Below are positions 9,327 to 17,476 of a DNA stretch of 64,000 nucleotides, one piece after another (position 1 is the first letter of the stretch; each line of letters begins with the position of its first letter). The notes beneath the pieces were generated by a model. The model had not been told where the DNA came from. It ran no database searches and worked only from the letters and a program-made list of their open reading frames with translations. The DNA is from Spirosoma oryzicola (lineage in GTDB: Bacteria; Bacteroidota; Bacteroidia; Cytophagales; Spirosomataceae): contig NZ_CP089538.1 of the NCBI RefSeq assembly GCF_021233055.1, positions 4,914,501 through 4,978,500 on the forward strand, in the 5' to 3' direction. Position numbers and translations under genes: made by a program.

Positions 9327-10103
9327 TCAAAAATGCAAGCCTAGAAGCAGCGGCTTAGCCCATAACGCTTGTACCAGCAAAGCCGAAATGACTACGCCAT
9401 AAGCAATCGAGACGACAACCACCTGCCGGGGTTGTTTGGCCAGAAAGTAGCCGTAGAGCGGTAGAAGCTGCAACGCATGCATACCGAAAAAATGAGCAAC
9501 GCGCAGATCGCCGTAGCCTGTGCTCCAGTTCACTCCGGGAAGGCCCGGCCCGCCATCGGGTGCGCCCACGGTATGCGCTAGCCGCGAGGCCATCATCCCG
9601 CCTTCAAACGCAAAAATAACGAACAGCAGAATCCCGAATCGAATCCCCCACAGGTAAGTAGCAGGTACTCCCGTTGGCTTGGTGATAAAGAAAAGATAGC
9701 CGATGTAGCCGGTCCATGCGGTAAACGTCGTGATGGCGATTCCCATAAACGAGAACAATACGCCGTCTACGATGGAGGTAACGTTGAAGTGAGACAGTTT
9801 TCCCTGTGCAGCCTGCCCGATGATGACGGCCAACTCAATGGTCATGACGACAACAACCATCCAGGAGTAAACCGCTACGGTTCTTGGTCGGTTCAGGAGA
9901 TATAGAAAGCAAGCCATCGTCCAGCAGAAAATCCAGATCGATACGCAGAATTTGGTGGGTTTGATAAAGGCGTTGATGCCCAAAACCTGACGCGTAGTGA
10001 CAAACGACAATCCGATGCATACCAATCCACCGATCAGGCAGATCAAGCCAAACCAATACAGAATGGCGTTCCGTCCTTTCAGCGCTTGCAGGAGCGTGTT
10101 CAT
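9327..10103 (-). CDS. Polytopic membrane protein of unknown function
   Basis: A 258-aa protein with about seven hydrophobic segments: YWFGLICLIGGLVCIGLSFV, FCVSIWIFCWTMACFLYLL, AVYSWMVVVVMTIELAVII, then four more to the C-terminus. Small charged loops include GINAFIKPTKF and HTVGAPDGGPGLPGVNWS. Histidines in HFFGMHALQLLPLYGY could bind a metal or cofactor, but this is speculation. I do not recognise the family. It starts 12 bases after the dipeptidase stop, so the two genes are very probably cotranscribed. Confidence 0.75.
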   Translation of the reverse strand: MNTLLQALKGRNAILYWFGLICLIGGLVCIGLSFVTTRQVLGINAFIKPTKFCVSIWIFCWTMACFLYLLNRPRTVAVYSWMVVVVMTIELAVIIGQAAQGKLSHFNVTSIVDGVLFSFMGIAITTFTAWTGYIGYLFFITKPTGVPATYLWGIRFGILLFVIFAFEGGMMASRLAHTVGAPDGGPGLPGVNWSTGYGDLRVAHFFGMHALQLLPLYGYFLAKQPRQVVVVSIAYGVVISALLVQALWAKPLLLGLHF

Positions 10104-10115
10104 TCGATTCCGTTG

Positions 10116-11393
10116 TTAGTTCAGGTCAACTTTAGCCTGTCCCAATACTCGCAGCAGATTGCCGCCCCAGATTTTGGCAATGTCGGCTTCTGAATACTGA
10201 CGACGCAGCAGTTCAGCCGTTAGATTCTCGATCTGGCTAACATCTTCGAGACCATTAACGCCCCCGCCCCCATCAAAATCAGAGCCGATACCCACGTGAT
10301 CGATTCCAACCAGTTTGACGATGTGATCGATGTGATCGGCAATGTCCGACAGGCTGGCCCGCTCCGACGCGTAGGCTTTCGAAACCGAATCGCTCTGAGC
10401 CGCAATGCGCGCTTCCAGTTCCGGCGTTGCTACTTTGCCAACCCGCGCCATACGAATCTTGGTTTTTGCGGCCCGGTGTGCATCGGACGGTTTTTTCAAA
10501 TAGTCGCTCACAAAATTCACCTGAACAACGCCCCCTTTTGCCGCAATCGCCCGAATCATGTCGTCGGTCATGTTACGGGGAAAATCGCACAGTGCGCGGC
10601 AGTTTGAGTGCGAAGCGATAACGGGCGCTTTCGACAAGGCAAGAGCATCGTAGAAAGTACTGTCCGCTACGTGCGACACATCGATCAGGATACCGAGCCG
10701 ATTCATTTCGACAACCACTTTCTTACCGAAATCACTTAATCCACCGTACATCGGTCCGTCGGGATCGGTAGACGAATCCCCAATGAGGTTGTTAGCAAAG
10801 TGCGTCAGCGTAATATAGCGAGCACCTAAATCATAATACGTTTTCAGCATCGACAGATCGTTACCCACCGGGTAGCCATTCTCCATACCGATAAAAACCG
10901 CTCGTTTGCCTGCTTTCTGAATTCGGTAGGCATCAGCCGGTGTTGACGCAAGTTCGGCCAGATTTGGGTATTTTTTCAGCGCCTGGTGAATCAGATCGAA
11001 CTGATTCAGCGCATTACGCTTGGCTTCGGCATGGCCCGCGTCCGTACGGGGTCCCTGCGAGGTGTAGACCGCGAAAAACATCGCGTCCATCCCCCCCGCT
11101 TTCATGCGTGGGAAATCGATCTGCGACTGATCTTTTTTGGTATCATGGGTCACACCCACATCGAAACCGGGCCTTTGCATGTTGATGGGCGCGTCGGCAT
11201 GGGTATCGAGTGTCAGGATACGCTGGTGAATTTTACGCGCTTTTTTCGCTAGTTTATCGTCGTCGATGGGCGGATGAGTGGCGAACGAATTGGCTATCAA
11301 CAAAGTTGACAAAACAAGTGGAAGCATAACAGTCAGGTTGTAGAAGAGGGCATCACGCATTCGAAAACTACGCATTCGCTGATTCAATGTCAA
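10116..11393 (-). CDS. Dipeptidase, peptidase family M19 (membrane dipeptidase type)
   Basis: A 425-aa zinc dipeptidase with a signal peptide (FYNLTVMLPLVLSTLLIANSFA). The conserved metal ligands are visible in order: LDTHADAPINM (His-x-Asp), FIGMENGYPVGND (bridging Glu), LTHFANN, DVSHVADSTFYDAL, IASHSNCRAL and IGSDFDGGGG. The C-terminal helix IAKIWGGNLLRVL is typical of the family. M19 enzymes split dipeptides, including D-amino-acid forms, outside the cytoplasm. First of a three-gene minus-strand group; divergent from ubiE with 100 bases between. Confidence 0.92.
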   Translation of the reverse strand: MTLNQRMRSFRMRDALFYNLTVMLPLVLSTLLIANSFATHPPIDDDKLAKKARKIHQRILTLDTHADAPINMQRPGFDVGVTHDTKKDQSQIDFPRMKAGGMDAMFFAVYTSQGPRTDAGHAEAKRNALNQFDLIHQALKKYPNLAELASTPADAYRIQKAGKRAVFIGMENGYPVGNDLSMLKTYYDLGARYITLTHFANNLIGDSSTDPDGPMYGGLSDFGKKVVVEMNRLGILIDVSHVADSTFYDALALSKAPVIASHSNCRALCDFPRNMTDDMIRAIAAKGGVVQVNFVSDYLKKPSDAHRAAKTKIRMARVGKVATPELEARIAAQSDSVSKAYASERASLSDIADHIDHIVKLVGIDHVGIGSDFDGGGGVNGLEDVSQIENLTAELLRRQYSEADIAKIWGGNLLRVLGQAKVDLN

Positions 11394-11423
11394 ACTTTCG
11401 TCCGAAACCCGCTGTTATCGCAC

Positions 11424-11431
11424 TACCTTTG
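11424..11431 (+). promoter_or_regulatory. Probable -7 promoter element of ubiE
   Basis: TACCTTTG fits the Bacteroidota -7 consensus TAnnTTTG and lies 62 bases before the ubiE start codon. No good -33 TTG is seen at the usual distance, so the call rests on the -7 box and position. Confidence 0.45.
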
Positions 11432-11493
11432 CCGTTTAGTTATTCCGAATAGCCGTTCTTATGGTAAAGAGCCGTTTATTCAACTGATCGATT

Positions 11494-12231
11494 ATGGCCG
11501 TCGTACCCTATAAAGATAAAGATACCTCCAAGCGTGAACAGGTAGCCGAGATGTTTGACAGCATTTCGCCGAAATATGACTTATTGAATCACGTTCTGAG
11601 TGGTGGCATTGATATTCTCTGGCGCAAACGAGCGATTCGCGAACTCAAGCGTTACGCGCCCAAAACGATTCTGGACATTGCCACCGGAACCGGTGATTTC
11701 GCCCTGGAAGCGCTTGCGCTGAAACCCGAAAAAATAGTTGGCGTCGACATTTCGGAGGGTATGCTGGCCGTCGGACGGGAGAAGATGAAGCAGCGCGGTG
11801 TCGACAAGATTATCGAAATGCGGTCGGGCGATTCGGAACGTTTAGCCTTTCAGGACAATGAATTCGATGCTGTCATCGTTTCGTTTGGAGTACGTAACTT
11901 TGAGAATCTGCTGAAGGGTTTGACGGACATGCACCGCGTTACCCGCCCCGGTGGCGTTTGCGTTGTGCTTGAATTCTCGAACCCGCGTCAGTTTCCGTTT
12001 AAACAACTATACGGTTTTTACTCCCGGACTATTCTACCGCTCATTGGGCGCTTAGTGAGTAAAGATGCCTCGGCTTATACTTATCTGCCCGAATCGGTGC
12101 AGGCTTTTCCCGATGGCACTGACTTTCTGCGTATTTATGAAGCGGCAGGATTCACCAATACCAAATGGATACCCCTTACGTTCGGCGTTGCTTCGATATA
12201 TATAGGTCACAAACGGTCCAATCCGGCCTAA
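11494..12231 (+). CDS. ubiE: Demethylmenaquinone methyltransferase (UbiE/MenG)
   Basis: A 245-aa SAM-dependent methyltransferase that adds the last methyl group in menaquinone synthesis. The SAM-binding motif I is ILDIATGTGDFALEAL (residues about 59-74). The family signatures KYDLLNHVLSGGIDILWRK near residue 28 and RVTRPGGVCVVLEFSNP in the middle are both present. Bacteroidota use menaquinone, so MenG activity is expected. The last 67 bases overlap the annotated start of porT; the ubiE-porT order is known in other Bacteroidota. Confidence 0.96.
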   Translation: MAVVPYKDKDTSKREQVAEMFDSISPKYDLLNHVLSGGIDILWRKRAIRELKRYAPKTILDIATGTGDFALEALALKPEKIVGVDISEGMLAVGREKMKQRGVDKIIEMRSGDSERLAFQDNEFDAVIVSFGVRNFENLLKGLTDMHRVTRPGGVCVVLEFSNPRQFPFKQLYGFYSRTILPLIGRLVSKDASAYTYLPESVQAFPDGTDFLRIYEAAGFTNTKWIPLTFGVASIYIGHKRSNPA

Positions 12232-12989
12232 AGCAGTCTGGTTTACCCCGGTTAGCTAGCTTACCGTTTTGCGGTAGTTTGTTCTGGCAGTCGTGCGCTC
12301 GCCTGGCTATTGTTGCGACACTACTCTTTGTCGTTAGCTTGCAGGCGCAGGCACAGGGCTACAAATACGTCCGCAAGCACCTGGAGCGCTACGATGACAA
12401 ACCTATTCACTACGGTTTTTTCTTCGCGGCTCCCGTTACCCGGTTTAGCGTTGGTCATAGCCCCTCGTTTCTTACGGCTGACTCCGCTTATCGCATCTAC
12501 TCACCCAACAAACCCAGTTTTCGGGTTGGTTTCGTCGTGAACGCGTTTCTGGATAACCGTTTTGACCTTCGGCTGACACCCTCCGTATCGCTGTTCAGCC
12601 GCGAAGTTCATTACGATTATCCGGGTGGTACATCAAAAACCGAAGTCCGGGAATCGACCTGGGTTGATTTACCCTTGTTGTTAAAGTATAAATCGGAACG
12701 GCGCAACAATAGCCGAATGTATCTGCTGGCCGGTGGTGCGTTCAGCATTGAAACGAACGTGCGCCGGAAAGAACTGCAAGGAGCGAGTCGGCTCAGTACA
12801 GGTACGATGGATCTGGCGGTAGAATATGGGATTGGCTTCGAGCAATTTTTTGAGTTTTTCAAATTTGCCCCCGAATTACGATTCTCTCACGGCCTTATCA
12901 ACCTGTATCGCCCTTCAACGAATGCCGCAGGAGTTGGTATCAATCGCCTGACGACACATAGCGTAACGTTGTATTTAAACTTCGAATAA
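12165..12989 (+). CDS. porT: PorT/SprT-like outer membrane beta-barrel protein (type IX secretion system)
   Basis: The mature part reads as an eight-strand-like beta-barrel: YKYVRKHLERYDDKPIHYGF at the N-terminus, FFAAPVTRFSVGHS, PSFRVGFVVNAFLDNRFDLRLTPSV, WVDLPLLLKYK, MYLLAGGAFSIE, and HSVTLYLNFE at the end. These are the features of PorT (SprT in Flavobacterium), an outer-membrane part needed for T9SS secretion and gliding. The position next to ubiE supports it. The signal peptide is ARLAIVATLLFVVSLQAQAQ. The start at 12165 overlaps ubiE by 67 bases and gives a long N-terminus; the TTG at 12279 would give a 236-aa protein with a normal signal peptide and is a credible alternative. Confidence 0.87.
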   Translation: MDTPYVRRCFDIYRSQTVQSGLKQSGLPRLASLPFCGSLFWQSCARLAIVATLLFVVSLQAQAQGYKYVRKHLERYDDKPIHYGFFFAAPVTRFSVGHSPSFLTADSAYRIYSPNKPSFRVGFVVNAFLDNRFDLRLTPSVSLFSREVHYDYPGGTSKTEVRESTWVDLPLLLKYKSERRNNSRMYLLAGGAFSIETNVRRKELQGASRLSTGTMDLAVEYGIGFEQFFEFFKFAPELRFSHGLINLYRPSTNAAGVGINRLTTHSVTLYLNFE

Positions 12990-13046
12990 ATTTGGTGCTG
13001 ATTGTCAAGCAACTAAAAAATATTTTAAGTTTTTTTACAGAAACGC

Positions 13047-13078
13047 TTGCAAATCGACTTAAAACTCTCCTATATTTG
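13047..13078 (+). promoter_or_regulatory. Bacteroidota-type promoter of tRNA-Val
   Basis: TTG at 13047-13049 and TATATTTG at 13071-13078, 21 bases apart, match the Bacteroidota -33/-7 promoter (TTG, TAnnTTTG). Transcription would start near 13085, about 30 bases before the tRNA. Confidence 0.75.
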
Positions 13079-13114
13079 CACTCCCAAACGACGACAATCG
13101 GGCGGTAAAGAAAA

Positions 13115-13189
13115 GGGAGTTTAGCTCAGTTGGTTCAGAGCATCTGCCTTACAAGCAGAGGGTCGGGGGTTCGAATCCCTCAACTCCCA
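13115..13189 (+). tRNA. tRNA-Val (anticodon TAC)
   Basis: The cloverleaf reads by eye. The acceptor stem is GGGAGTT (13115-13121) with AACTCCC (13182-13188), and the discriminator is A at 13189. D-arm TAGCTCAGTTGGTTCAGAGC; anticodon stem-loop TCTGC-CTTACAA-GCAGA with anticodon TAC; T-arm GGGGGTTCGAATCCC. The 3' CCA is not encoded. It reads GUA and probably other Val codons. It has its own promoter and terminator. Confidence 0.97.
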
Positions 13190-13194
13190 CAACG

Positions 13195-13230
13195 AAAAAG
13201 CGCTTAGCATCACTGCTAGGCGCTTTTTTT
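13195..13230 (+). terminator. Rho-independent terminator of tRNA-Val
   Basis: A 14-bp stem with one G-T pair (AAAAAGCGCTTAGC against GCTAGGCGCTTTTT), loop ATCACT, followed by a T run, starting 6 bases after the tRNA. Confidence 0.93.
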
Positions 13231-13373
13231 ATTTGATGTGATCACTATATTGTCTGTCCTCTTTCTCGTATTGGTACAGTTCTCCTCTTTGTGCTTTTCT
13301 TTTAAGCGCTATCCCTGCAATGACAATTTGTGGTGCTCACGACCGCCGGCCTGGTAGAACGCTCACTATATAA

Positions 13374-13409
13374 CGCAACGCCCGAACCTGTGAAGATCCG
13401 GGCGTTGCG
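13374..13409 (-). terminator. Hairpin downstream of the T9SS cargo gene
   Basis: A perfect 11-bp GC-rich stem (CGCAACGCCCG/CGGGCGTTGCG) with a 14-base loop, 27 bases past the stop codon of the minus-strand gene that ends at 13436. No T-tract follows on that strand; terminator role is inferred from position. Confidence 0.55.
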
Positions 13410-13435
13410 CTGTTGAATTTCCTTAGATAGATGCT

Positions 13436-16354
13436 TTATGGCCGTACAAGCTTGATCTGCTGACGTTGCGTAGCCGTGCTCACCTCCAGCAAAAGCATGC
13501 CCTGCGCGGTGCCCAGGGGCAAACTCACCCGTTCCAACCAGCCCGCCTGCCGAATCGTTTGGCCATGGAGCATCTTGCCCTGCAAGTCAACCAGCTTCAG
13601 TTCCACCGACTGACCGCTCACTCCGCTGATCTCGACCTCCGCCGATGGACCCACCACCGGGTTGCCCAGCACCTTCACGGCTAGGCCGCTACCCACTTCC
13701 TGCGAGGCCACGCGCGAGCTGCCTGTGCCCGTCGGCTCAACACCGTAGAAGATGGTGCCGTTCTGATAAGCCGTGATGCGGGGGTTGAGCGTGTAGCTGC
13801 TGTTGTTGATATACGAGTAGTCATCAGGCTGGAAGAAGCTGCTGTAGTTCTCTTTGTAGACCTGCAACTCCAACGGTCCCGAATCGCCCATCGGTGCCAG
13901 ATTGCCCGCGCCCCCACCGAAGCTGTACTCGATGTAGCCCGTGGCCCCCTGACGCGCCTGACTAATAGGCACGTACCGCACAGTCAGATTGCTCTGACCG
14001 ATGGCCACAAAGTTCTTCTGGAAGACAAGGCCCACGTTGTCCTCGGTGGTTAGCCAGTAGCGTAGGGTGATGTTGCTATAGGCGAACGGGTCACGACCCA
14101 CGTTTTGCAGGATCAGGTAGGGCTTGATGGTGTTGTTGCCCAGCTGGCCGTTGTCAGGGTCACGTGAAAGCACTTTGAGTGTAGGCGCTACTACCGTGAC
14201 GGTCGCCGTGGCGGTTGGACTGGTGCAGCCGTTGCGGGTGCAGGTGGCGGTGAAGGACTGGGTGCCCTGGCTGCTGGTGGAGACGGCCAGCGTGGTGGCG
14301 TTGCCTCCGTTCCAGTTTATGGTGCCACCTGTACAACTCGAGACGGTCAGGATCACATTGCCCACGTTCTGGGAGATGGTCAGGTTGCTGACGCCTGCCG
14401 GGTAGGGATTACCCGCCTGGGTGACCAACACCGGAGCGGTGGGTACCTCCTTGACGGTAACGGTTTGACTGGCGGAGTTGGTGCAGCTATTGTTGTCGGT
14501 GAAGCGGTAAACCACCTGGCGATCCCCAATGGAAAGCATGATCGGATTGAAGACTGTCGCTGAGTTGCCGTCAATGGTAAAGCTACCGCCTGCGGGTGAA
14601 CCCAGCGGAGCTAGTGTGACTGCGGTAGCGTCCTGGCAGTAAGCGCTGGCCAGACCGGTGATGCTGACGGTTGGCAGCGCATTGATGGTGACGTTCTGAG
14701 AAGCCGTGTTGCTACAGCCGCTGCTGTTGGTGTAAGAGTAGACCACCGTGTGCTGACCCACCAATAACACTGCCGGGTCTAATGTGGTGGCCATATTGCT
14801 ATCAATGGTGAACTTGCCCCCCGAAGGATTACCCGTTAGCGTCACCGCTGTCGCGTTTTTGCAATAGGCGCTGGCCAGACCCACAATCGTCGGATTAGGT
14901 ACCGGGTTGATGGTCACCGCTGCCGACGCCACCGCCTTGCACCCGCTGCCATCGGTCAGCGTGACCGAGTAGGTACCTGTGCTGCTAACCGTAACCATTG
15001 GACCGCTGGTGGGGCTGGTGCCTGTCCAGGCGAAGCTAGGATTGACCGCATTGGTTGACGAAGCGGTCAGCGTAACCGTTCCACCGCAGACGGTGGTGGT
15101 CGAGGGGCTAATGCTGAGCACCAGAGCGGGTGGTTGGGTAATGGTAGCGATGGCCTGAGCGGTGGCACCGTAGGTATCGGTGACGATGGCGGTGTAGGAA
15201 CCTGCGCTCAAGCCTGTGATCGTGGTGGTCCCATCGCCAGTGGGATTACCCGGTTTCCAGTCAATAGTATAAGGAGATGTGCCACCGGTGATGGCCAAGG
15301 TAGCCGAGCCATTGTTGCCATTGTTACAGGTTACGTTGGTCCGGGCACTGATACTGGCCGCTAGCGGGGCGGTGGTAGTAAACTGCTGGGTAGCGCCGTA
15401 GCTGGTACCGGCGCTGTTGATGGCGTAGGCGCGGGTGTAGTAGGTGGTACTGGTCGACAGGCCGGTGATCGTTTGCGAGAAGCTACCCGTTGCTGAGCCG
15501 ATTTGAAGCTTGGTGGCGTTGGCGGTAGTGGGCGGGTTGTTGCTGGCGCTGTAGACGATCCCCCGCTCAGTAACGGAGGCTCCTCCGTCGGCCGTCACGT
15601 TGCCGCCCAGGATGGCCGAGGTGCTGGCTACACTAGCCGGAGTAGCTGTGGTAACCGTAGGAGCCTGCTGAACAGGAACGTTTTGTACAGTCGCTGTAGC
15701 GTACCACAAATCACGCTGAAACTCCTTGCATTGTCCCCTTACGTCCGTCGTCGAATTGTCAAACAATGTTATAATACGTCTGTCTTTTGTCATCAGACCC
15801 GAAAAGTAGTTGCCTCCCCGGGCAACATCATTTGGCGTGAAAGCGGTACCCACTGTCCAGTTGCTGCCTGACGTACCTGCCAGCTGATATGCGTAATTAA
15901 GCCGAGTGGGACTCCCCCGATCATCGTTATAAACCAAGAACTTATCCCCATTTTCGTTTATTTGCAGCGTGTGCTGCGTATAGGTTTCTCCTTTGGCATT
16001 TCCATTGATCTGACTGGTTACAAACGAGCCGGAAACGTTGGTGGTGTAGTAAAGATTGTTTTGGTAATCGGAGTGAACGATGTGTACCTTGTTGTTGGCA
16101 TCGGTGTCAATTGTGTTGGTTTCAGCCTGTGCCTGTGCGGTATTACCCTGCGCCAATAACTCAGGAGATGACCAACTGCCCGTCGTATTGGTAACGTAGT
16201 AGAGGCTACCGTCCCTACCTGTTCCATTCGTTTCCCGCCGAAAAGAAAAGTGAGCTTTTGCGTCTCCGTCAACGGCCAGATCGAATTGGCCGATTTCATT
16301 TGAGACAGTTCCTCCATTGGAGCTTCCCGATTGAGCAAAGGCATCTTCCCCCAC
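13436..16354 (-). CDS. C-terminal part of a frameshifted T9SS-secreted protein (propeller-like repeats, FN3/Ig/SprB repeats, type A sorting domain)
   Basis: An open frame of 972 codons, but its own ATG at 16354 is internal: the same frame continues upstream to about 16449, joining the fragment at 16359-16994 through a one-base shift. Order of domains: repeats of the form IDxxxxxHVxFR...LYY (LAVDGDAKAHFSFRRE, TIDTDANNKVHIVHSD); a fibronectin-III-like domain (TSTTYYTRAYAINSAGTSYG); an SprB-like repeat (GGTSPYTIDWKPG, TITGLSAGSYTAIVTD); several Ig/PKD-like modules with ASAYCKNATAVTLTG and a second similar copy; and a C-terminal type A sorting domain (VELKLVDLQGKML ... QQIKLVRP) that would send the protein through T9SS to the cell surface. 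Adhesion or glycan binding is a guess. As sequenced, full-length product would not be made. Confidence 0.8.
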   Translation of the reverse strand: MGEDAFAQSGSSNGGTVSNEIGQFDLAVDGDAKAHFSFRRETNGTGRDGSLYYVTNTTGSWSSPELLAQGNTAQAQAETNTIDTDANNKVHIVHSDYQNNLYYTTNVSGSFVTSQINGNAKGETYTQHTLQINENGDKFLVYNDDRGSPTRLNYAYQLAGTSGSNWTVGTAFTPNDVARGGNYFSGLMTKDRRIITLFDNSTTDVRGQCKEFQRDLWYATATVQNVPVQQAPTVTTATPASVASTSAILGGNVTADGGASVTERGIVYSASNNPPTTANATKLQIGSATGSFSQTITGLSTSTTYYTRAYAINSAGTSYGATQQFTTTAPLAASISARTNVTCNNGNNGSATLAITGGTSPYTIDWKPGNPTGDGTTTITGLSAGSYTAIVTDTYGATAQAIATITQPPALVLSISPSTTTVCGGTVTLTASSTNAVNPSFAWTGTSPTSGPMVTVSSTGTYSVTLTDGSGCKAVASAAVTINPVPNPTIVGLASAYCKNATAVTLTGNPSGGKFTIDSNMATTLDPAVLLVGQHTVVYSYTNSSGCSNTASQNVTINALPTVSITGLASAYCQDATAVTLAPLGSPAGGSFTIDGNSATVFNPIMLSIGDRQVVYRFTDNNSCTNSASQTVTVKEVPTAPVLVTQAGNPYPAGVSNLTISQNVGNVILTVSSCTGGTINWNGGNATTLAVSTSSQGTQSFTATCTRNGCTSPTATATVTVVAPTLKVLSRDPDNGQLGNNTIKPYLILQNVGRDPFAYSNITLRYWLTTEDNVGLVFQKNFVAIGQSNLTVRYVPISQARQGATGYIEYSFGGGAGNLAPMGDSGPLELQVYKENYSSFFQPDDYSYINNSSYTLNPRITAYQNGTIFYGVEPTGTGSSRVASQEVGSGLAVKVLGNPVVGPSAEVEISGVSGQSVELKLVDLQGKMLHGQTIRQAGWLERVSLPLGTAQGMLLLEVSTATQRQQIKLVRP

Positions 16355-16358
16355 CCAA

Positions 16359-16994
16359 TTACCCCCGATTAGCCGGAAGTACCGAAGCCGGTAGGTCCGG
16401 GGTGTGACTGTGGTATTGGACCGGAAGCCGACGTGTGGGTTGATTTTGCTTATCTATTTCAATAACTGCATCGTATAGCGATTCATTCGCTGCACTCGCT
16501 GGCAGAATATCTACGGGTTGAAAGGACCAGTTGACTCCGTCAGCGCTAGTCCCGTACCAGACCCCGTCGTTGACTGTAGACAAGGCTATTCCCTTGAAAA
16601 CAACGTGGAAACGACCAGTCTTGTCAATAGCCAGGGACACTTTATCCGCTGCGTCACCAAAGTCGGGTACTTTAACGGACGACGAAGTTCCATTCGCTGT
16701 TGTGAATGTGCTCAAGGTAGTCCAGCCAGGATTGTCCCAACGAATAAGCTTGTAGGTGGCACCGGCGCCAGCACCTTTTCGCCAAAAAGCGTAAACTTTA
16801 TTATCGGCTGGATTAGTGGCAACAGCATTGAAGGGCCAGTTGCATTCTTGGCCCGCATCGACTTTGGCGGCAGTGAACGAGGACGTTTGCGCTGTGGCCA
16901 TCTGAGCAAGAATGATGCAGACTAGCATGAACAGCCCGGTTGTTAATCGGCTACTCTTTCGTGACCGATTTGAAGAGACAGTAGAAATGAACAT
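16359..16994 (-). pseudogene. N-terminal fragment of the same frameshifted T9SS cargo gene
   Basis: From ATG 16994 the fragment has a signal peptide (LTTGLFMLVCIILAQMATAQ) and the first repeats of the form LAIDKTGRFHVVFKG. It then enters IEIDKQNQP and goes out of frame, ending at a stop at 16359 after a tail without repeat character. One base too many in the CCC on the coding strand (GGG at 16437-16439) explains the break: without it the frame reads QPHVGFRS and on into the downstream 972-codon frame, restoring the repeat pattern. The joined gene (16994 to 13436) would be 1185 codons. An earlier ATG at 17099 exists but puts about 35 odd residues before the signal peptide. Confidence 0.8.
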
Positions 16995-17099
16995 AAGCAA
17001 GTAAGTGGAAAATGTGGATTTTAGAAAAGAAATTAAACTAGCGAAACCTGCACAAGTAGAAATATGTAAATGTTTGATAATAAGTACATTGATAGACAC

Positions 17100-17476
17100 T
17101 TCTACTTACGCAAAAAACTACATATGCGCTGATCAGGAAAAAATGACCTTGTTTAAAAGAATCATATAGCGCTATAGAATATGATCATCAATAGTGCCTC
17201 AAAAGTGGACCTATTTTGCCCAAGCAACTATCGTAAATTGCCCAAAAACACTCCTAATTGTACCAGCGTTTTTGAGTTAAGTAAGATTTCAGCGTTTGTT
17301 TAATAGTATTCTGCCAGCAGTGCGTCCTATTGCCGGCTTTTGGCTTGTGCTCACTCAGTGGCTATACTTACCGCAAACACAACTCTTCGGCCCTCATACG
17401 GTATCTCAGCGAATCGATAGGCCCAACACAGCTCAACATAAAGGTTAATATGCAAGTTTGTAGGGAGTGCTGATTA
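17100..17476. other. Intergenic region, about 380 bases
   Basis: No gene is visible between the divergent T9SS cargo fragment and the DUF421 gene. The left half is AT-rich. I see no repeat, tRNA or exact TAnnTTTG promoter in it. Confidence 0.5.

Noticed and set aside
16995..17099. Upstream extension of the broken T9SS cargo gene to ATG 17099
   Set aside because: It puts 35 residues with a second hydrophobic stretch before a complete signal peptide; ATG 16994 gives a normal secretory start.
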